Shown here in pieces: positions 60,364-64,000 of a stretch of 64,000 bases of DNA. Location: positions 147,968 through 211,967 of the forward strand of contig NZ_JOAX01000009.1 of assembly GCF_000720485.1 (NCBI RefSeq), read 5' to 3'. The DNA comes from Streptomyces ochraceiscleroticus. Its GTDB lineage: Bacteria; Actinomycetota; Actinomycetes; Streptomycetales; Streptomycetaceae. The first letter of the stretch is position 1. The number at the start of each line of letters is the position of its first letter. Both the position numbers and the translations under genes were made by a program. Below the pieces are notes generated by a model. That model searched no databases and was not told where the DNA came from. It saw only the letters and a list, made by a program, of their open reading frames with translations.

Positions 60364-61875
60364 ATGACCACGACCACCAGCACCCAGCCGTCCGGCTCCC
60401 CGGACGCACCGCGCTCCGGCATCCGCGTCATCGACGCCGTCCCCAAGCAGCTCTTCATCGACGGCGGGTGGCAGGACGCGGCCGGCGGCCGCACGCTGCC
60501 CGTGGACGACCCCGCCACCGGCCGCGAACTGTGCCAGGTCGCCGACGCCGCGGCCGAGGACGGCCGGCGCGCCCTGGACGCCGCGGTCGCCGCGCAGGCG
60601 GACTGGGCGGCCACCGCGCCGCGCGCCCGCAGCGAGATCCTGCGCCGCGCCTACGAGCTGATCATCGAGCGCAAGGAGGACCTCGCCCTCCTGATGACCC
60701 TGGAGATGGGCAAGCCGCTGGCCGAGGCGCGCGGCGAGGTCGGCTACGCGGCGGAGTTCTTCCGCTGGTTCTCCGAGGAGGCCGTGCGCATCGACGGCGG
60801 CCTGTCCCGCACCCCCGACGGCGCCAACCGCGTCCTGGTGATGCGCCAGCCCGTCGGCCCCTGTCTGCTCATCACGCCGTGGAACTTCCCGCTCGCGATG
60901 GGCACCCGCAAGATCGGCCCGGCGGTCGCGGCCGGCTGCACGATGGTCCTCAAGCCGGCGCCCCAGACCCCGCTCTCCAGCCTGGCGCTGGCCGCCATCA
61001 TGACCGAGGCGGGCCTGCCGCCCGGCGTCCTCAACGTCGTCACCACCACGGACGCGGCCGGCGTCGTGGAGCCCCTGCTGCGCAGCGGCGACATCCGCAA
61101 GCTGTCCTTCACCGGCTCCACCCAGGTCGGCCGCATCCTCCTGGCCCAGTGCGCCGACACCGTCGTACGGACCTCCATGGAGCTGGGCGGGAACGCGCCG
61201 TTCCTCGTCTTCGCCGACGCCGACCTGGACAAGGCCGTGGACGGCGCGATGGTCGCCAAGATGCGGAACATGGGCGAGGCGTGCACCGCCGCCAACCGCT
61301 TCTTCGTGCACCGCTCCGTCGCCGACGACTTCGCCACCCGGCTCGCCGAGCGGATGGGCGCCCTCACCGTCGGCCCCGGCACGCAGGACGGCACCGACGT
61401 CGGCCCGCTGATCGACGCTGCGGGCCGGAACAAGGCCGCCGACCTGGTCCAGGACGCCGTACAGCGCGGCGCCAAGGCCCTGATCGGCGGCGAGGCACCG
61501 GACGGCGCGGGCTACTTCTACCCGCCCACCGTCCTCACCGACGTGCACCCCGGCTCCGCGCTGATGTCCACCGAGATCTTCGGCCCGGTCGCCGCGATCC
61601 TCACCTTCGTCGACGAGGACGAGGTGGTTGCCGCCGCGAACGACACGGAATGGGGCCTGGTCGGCTATCTCTTCACGGAGAACCTGGACCGCGCGCTGCG
61701 GGTCGGCGAACGCCTGGAGACCGGCATGGTCGGCGTCAACACCGGGCTGGTCTCCAACCCGGCCGCGCCCTTCGGCGGCATCAAGCAGTCCGGGCTGGGC
61801 CGCGAGGGCGGCCGAGCCGGCATCGAGGAGTTCCTGGAGATCAAGTACCTGGCCATCCCGGCGGGCCAGGGCTGA
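60364..61875 (+). CDS. gabD: succinate-semialdehyde dehydrogenase
   Basis: 503 aa. Aldehyde dehydrogenase fold: ITPWNFPLAMGTRKIGPAVAAG, FTGSTQVGRIL, catalytic Glu in MELGGNAPF and catalytic Cys in GEACTAANRFFV. IFGPVAAILTF and PFGGIKQSGLGREGG close it. NAD(P)-dependent oxidation of succinate semialdehyde made by the upstream aminotransferase; a general amino-aldehyde role is also possible. ATG 60364. Confidence 0.9.
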   Translation: MTTTTSTQPSGSPDAPRSGIRVIDAVPKQLFIDGGWQDAAGGRTLPVDDPATGRELCQVADAAAEDGRRALDAAVAAQADWAATAPRARSEILRRAYELIIERKEDLALLMTLEMGKPLAEARGEVGYAAEFFRWFSEEAVRIDGGLSRTPDGANRVLVMRQPVGPCLLITPWNFPLAMGTRKIGPAVAAGCTMVLKPAPQTPLSSLALAAIMTEAGLPPGVLNVVTTTDAAGVVEPLLRSGDIRKLSFTGSTQVGRILLAQCADTVVRTSMELGGNAPFLVFADADLDKAVDGAMVAKMRNMGEACTAANRFFVHRSVADDFATRLAERMGALTVGPGTQDGTDVGPLIDAAGRNKAADLVQDAVQRGAKALIGGEAPDGAGYFYPPTVLTDVHPGSALMSTEIFGPVAAILTFVDEDEVVAAANDTEWGLVGYLFTENLDRALRVGERLETGMVGVNTGLVSNPAAPFGGIKQSGLGREGGRAGIEEFLEIKYLAIPAGQG

Positions 61876-62021
61876 CCGGCCAGGGCTGTCCGGCTGACGC
61901 CGATGCTCCGTACGGACTCATGTGCTACTGCAATCAGGCGGTCCCGGTTCCGGCCAGGTGGCGAACGGGCCGCGGCCGGTGACTCTCCCAGAGAACAAGC
62001 CACCTCCTCATGGGAGAAAAC

Positions 62022-62285
62022 ATGTCCATCCGTACCGCCCTCGTGGCGACCGCCCTGGCCGCCGCGACGGTCCTCGGCGGCGCCGCCACCGCCGTCGCCG
62101 ACGCCGAAGCGGAGGGCTCGGCCCACCGCAGCCCAGGTGTTATCTCGGGCAACGTCATTCAGGTGCCGGTGCACGTTCCGGTCAACGTGTGCGGCAACAG
62201 CATCAATGTCATCGGGCTGCTGAACCCGGCCTCGGGCACCTGCGTGAACGACGGTCACCACGGCCGCCACCACAAGAAGCACTGA
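62022..62285 (+). CDS. short chaplin, secreted hydrophobic protein
   Basis: 87 aa. Sec signal peptide (IRTALVATALAAATVLGGAATAVADA, cut near residue 27) then one chaplin domain: GVISGNVIQVPVHVPVNVCGNSINVIGLLNPASGTCVN with two Cys, and a His/Lys-rich tail. Short chaplins form amyloid-like films on aerial hyphae. ATG 62022 has GGGAG; ATG 62010 is an alternative. Ends 116 bp before the broken PPC gene. Confidence 0.92.
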   Translation: MSIRTALVATALAAATVLGGAATAVADAEAEGSAHRSPGVISGNVIQVPVHVPVNVCGNSINVIGLLNPASGTCVNDGHHGRHHKKH

Positions 62286-62401
62286 CCGGTCGCTGTACCG
62301 CATCGGCACCCGCCGCCGGACCCACCGGGTTCGGCGGCGGGTGCCGTCGGGCAGGCGCACGGCACACGTGCCGCGCACCATCGACGGGCGGAGGCCGCGC
62401 G

Positions 62402-62869
62402 ATGAAGACCAGGCTGCTGTACGAGGAGGCCGGGCTGCGCACGTTCGCACTGGTCATGGACAAGGGCGACGAGGCAGCCGCCCGTATCACCGCCTTCGCG
62501 CGCGAGCAGGGCATCAGCGGCGCGGGACTGACCGCGATCGGCGCCTGCCGCCAGGCCACCCTCGGTTACTTCGACCCCAAGATCATGGATTACCGCAGCA
62601 CCCACTTCGACGGCCAGATGGAGGTGCTCGCGGCCGGCATCAAGGCCCTGATTGAGGTTTTGCTGCTGGTGCGGCACATGGAACACGAACATGTGGTCGC
62701 CGGGGATGAAGGTCAGGGCAGGGCCCAGGCTTCGGCACGCCAGCCAGGCAGCTCCTTGTCCAACCACTCCTCGACGGTCCTCCGCCAACGATCCGAGGAT
62801 TCGCTGTCGGCGACCTCGGCCCAGGCGTCCTTTGCCATGTCGGGGTCGATGAACAGGCTGTCGAGGTAG
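62402..62869 (+). pseudogene. PPC-domain (DUF296) gene, 3'-truncated
   Basis: The first about 77 codons give a normal PPC/DUF296 start: MKTRLLYEEAGLRTFALVMDKGDEAAARITAFA, GLTAIGACRQATLGYFDPKIMDYRSTHFDGQMEV. The family then expects a domain with HAHVVLG and a second half ending in KRVDPETGL. Instead the frame passes after about base 62640 into unrelated sequence antisense to a SUKH gene and ends at a fortuitous stop. About half the domain is lost, so the product is probably not functional. The break is the left edge of the lower-GC patch. Confidence 0.75.
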
Positions 62870-63117
62870 GCGTCGAAGTCGTCGGGGTCCTCGAAGCCCT
62901 GGAGCGGTTCGGGTTCGCAGGCTGAGAGATGGACTGAGTAGGCTAGGCTCCCTCCACCCGCCATCTCCAAGAACGAGCGGTACGCCGCCGGCAGGGCGAG
63001 TCCGACCTCGCGTTCAAGGGCGTCGAGTTCGTCCTGGTCGAACGGCCTGAACGGGCCACCTACCAGACGACCCCGATACCAACGAGAGAGCTCCTCGTGC
63101 TCGAAGTCGTGGATCAA
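62713..63117 (-). CDS. SUKH (SMI1/KNR4) family protein
   Basis: 134 aa. SUKH fold: PFDQDELDALEREVGLALPAAYRSFLEMAGGGSLAYSV with the LPxxYRxFL and NGG-like core. SUKH proteins are often immunity factors against bacterial toxins. TTG 63117 overlaps the stop of the upstream gene by 4 bp (TTGA), with GAGGAG just before it. The C-terminal part after about residue 60 is not clearly of the family. No toxin gene is seen in the window. Confidence 0.7.
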   Translation of the reverse strand: MIHDFEHEELSRWYRGRLVGGPFRPFDQDELDALEREVGLALPAAYRSFLEMAGGGSLAYSVHLSACEPEPLQGFEDPDDFDAYLDSLFIDPDMAKDAWAEVADSESSDRWRRTVEEWLDKELPGWRAEAWALP

Positions 63118-63587
63118 CTGCTCCTCACGTCGAACTCGGTTCGGTTATGGGCGATGGTGGCGAGCAGGTCTTCAATGCGGCAGTCCACGGCGGTGTTGGT
63201 GACAGGCTCGAAGCCGACGACGTTCCGGGCTGTGTCGGCAATGTCTGAGGGGGAGAAGCTCCAGCCCTCGATGCGGCTCCATCCGGCCTCCACCCGAGCG
63301 TGGTTCCCGTCTGGGGACGTCACGCGCAGCCACCCCGTGCACTCGTCGGAGAAGTCGAAAGGCAGGAAGGCTGCGCCCCCGGTCGGCCTCAGCTGTTGGA
63401 CTTGCTCACCCCATTGTTCGAGGAGGCGGGCGAGTTGTTGTGCCACGTCCGCGCCAGCCGTCGGAGTCCGGTCGCTGGCGAAGTAATACGAGTCGCAGAC
63501 GTGCCGCCACACGCCGAGTCGCAACACAAGGTCGTCGTGGATGCCTTGATCGGTGGTGCGCTTGAGGCGCAGTGCGACACGGTTCAC
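63114..63587 (-). CDS. hypothetical protein upstream of the SUKH gene
   Basis: 157 aa from GTG 63587, which has GGAG 8 nt upstream. Not recognised. Sequence is soluble and acidic, with LVLRLGVWRHVCDSYYF, FLPFDFSDECTGWLRV, WSFSPSDIADTARNVV. The frame extends upstream to 63686 without a ribosome site. Operonic with the SUKH gene (TTGA overlap), so possibly a second immunity-type gene. GC content is lower than the rest of the window. Confidence 0.5.
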   Translation of the reverse strand: MNRVALRLKRTTDQGIHDDLVLRLGVWRHVCDSYYFASDRTPTAGADVAQQLARLLEQWGEQVQQLRPTGGAAFLPFDFSDECTGWLRVTSPDGNHARVEAGWSRIEGWSFSPSDIADTARNVVGFEPVTNTAVDCRIEDLLATIAHNRTEFDVRSS

Positions 63588-63696
63588 GACCAGGACTCCA
63601 GTTGCGGATTCGAAGGCGCCGCAGCCCAGGGCCCACGATGCCCTCCGCAGCTCTCCCGCTCCGCGGCGAATACCGCCTCGGCGCACGGCTGGTGGC

Positions 63697-63971
63697 GGAA
63701 GTTCAGCGGTGACGGCAGCAAGGCCAAGGTCATCGTGTGGCTACAGGTGAGGGCCAAGAAGGGCAGCCGCTGGCACACGGTCGCCAAGGGCGTGAAGAAC
63801 GTCAAGCCGGCCAAGAAGGGCAGTCGGAAGTCGAGCACCACCGTTCGGAAGAAGTGCAACAACCACAAGACACGGTAATGGCGTAGCTTGATCGACGTCG
63901 GCATCATCGGTGTCGACGACTCGCCGGAGAAGGCGTACACCAAGATCGTGAAGCTGCGTTGCGGCGTGTGA
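63697..63971 (+). pseudogene. remnant of a secreted small protein with in-frame stop
   Basis: Reading frame from about 63697: SGDGSKAKVIVWLQVRAKKGSRWHTVAKGVKNV, then an in-frame TAA at 63876-63878, followed in the same frame by WRSLIDVGIIGVDDSPEKAYTKIVKLRCGV and a second stop at 63969-63971. I recognise this as the C-terminal part of a Streptomyces secreted protein family of unknown function. The N-terminus and signal peptide are missing. Truncated at the 5' side and broken by the TAA, so it is a pseudogene. The assignment of the family is from memory. Confidence 0.6.
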
Positions 63972-64000
63972 TGTGAGCACTGGGAAGCCGGTTGGGGGAC

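Noticed and set aside
62255..62788. Minus-strand frame containing TFIPGDHMFVFHVPHQQQ near the broken PPC gene
   Set aside because: Overlaps the chaplin and PPC genes in antisense and matches nothing I know. It may be a fragment of the transferred segment but cannot be supported as a gene.
63584..63943. Minus-strand 119-codon frame opposite the secreted-protein remnant
   Set aside because: The plus strand has the recognisable family sequence; this is its shadow.
1..64000. CRISPR array, tRNA, rRNA or complete transposon
   Set aside because: No spaced repeats, cloverleaf-like sequences, transposase motifs or terminal inverted repeats were noticed by eye; a dedicated scan was not possible.

Overview
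The window is very GC-rich, uses GTG starts freely, and carries gas vesicle, chaplin, Ku/ligase and long ATGA-coupled gene sets. Together these point to a Streptomyces-type actinomycete chromosome. All assignments come from reading the translated sequence; no database search was run. I saw no rRNA, tRNA, CRISPR array or complete insertion sequence.

Layout. (1) 1-6.5 kb, minus strand: the cut end of an ATP-dependent DNA ligase, a stand-alone LigD-type 3'-phosphoesterase, a VOC protein, an SPW membrane protein, a polysaccharide deacetylase pair, and a PAS-GGDEF-EAL cyclic-di-GMP protein coupled to an actinobacterial SAM methyltransferase. (2) 7.4-9.9 kb, plus strand: a GH15 enzyme and a hemerythrin protein. 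(3) 9.99-15.16 kb, minus strand: a complete ten-gene gas vesicle operon, gvpO-A-F-G-Y-Z-J-L-S-K. (4) 15.4-34.4 kb: a stress and redox block with a long-N-terminus SDR, FUSC transporter, Ku, DUF2795, NAD-epimerase, FAD-Rieske oxidoreductase, DUF2267, a second hemerythrin, and a CBS protein. It continues with a membrane-anchored FAD/Fe-S dehydrogenase followed by a thiamine-diphosphate enzyme, an enolase-superfamily enzyme, a second GH15 enzyme, a Rho-N-like protein, guanine deaminase and DUF5709. (5) 34.9-37.3 kb: an MFS transporter, an HhH glycosylase and a 39-aa hydrophobic peptide.

(6) 37.4-51.2 kb: a 12-gene plus-strand operon, with a divergent pyruvyltransferase, that looks like a nucleotide-heptose and surface-glycan pathway. 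It has GmhA-like isomerase, GmhB-like phosphatase and fused HldE-like kinase/nucleotidyltransferase, two GT9 (heptosyltransferase-family) enzymes, five other glycosyltransferases, a carbamoyltransferase and a UXS-like sugar-nucleotide enzyme. No HldD epimerase is present. This is the most interesting system in the window, because such a pathway is best known from Gram-negative lipopolysaccharide. (7) 51.3-54.1 kb: DJ-1/PfpI protein, zinc alcohol dehydrogenase and threonine dehydratase-like enzyme. (8) 54.2-58.8 kb: a fructan locus with secreted GH32, LacI regulator, an operator and a sugar porter. (9) 59-61.9 kb: GABA aminotransferase and succinate-semialdehyde dehydrogenase. (10) 62-64 kb: a short chaplin, then a lower-GC patch. 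In it a PPC-domain gene is truncated, a SUKH-domain gene and an unknown gene sit in opposite orientation, and a secreted-protein gene remnant with an in-frame stop follows, which looks like a recombination scar.

Taken together, regions 1-4 combine double-strand-break repair (Ku, ligase, phosphoesterase), buoyancy, oxygen or iron sensing (hemerythrins), redox and osmotic/trehalose-type carbohydrate genes. This resembles a general stress regulon. Two sites resembling the Streptomyces SigB consensus (upstream of the first hemerythrin gene and upstream of gvpO) support that idea weakly.
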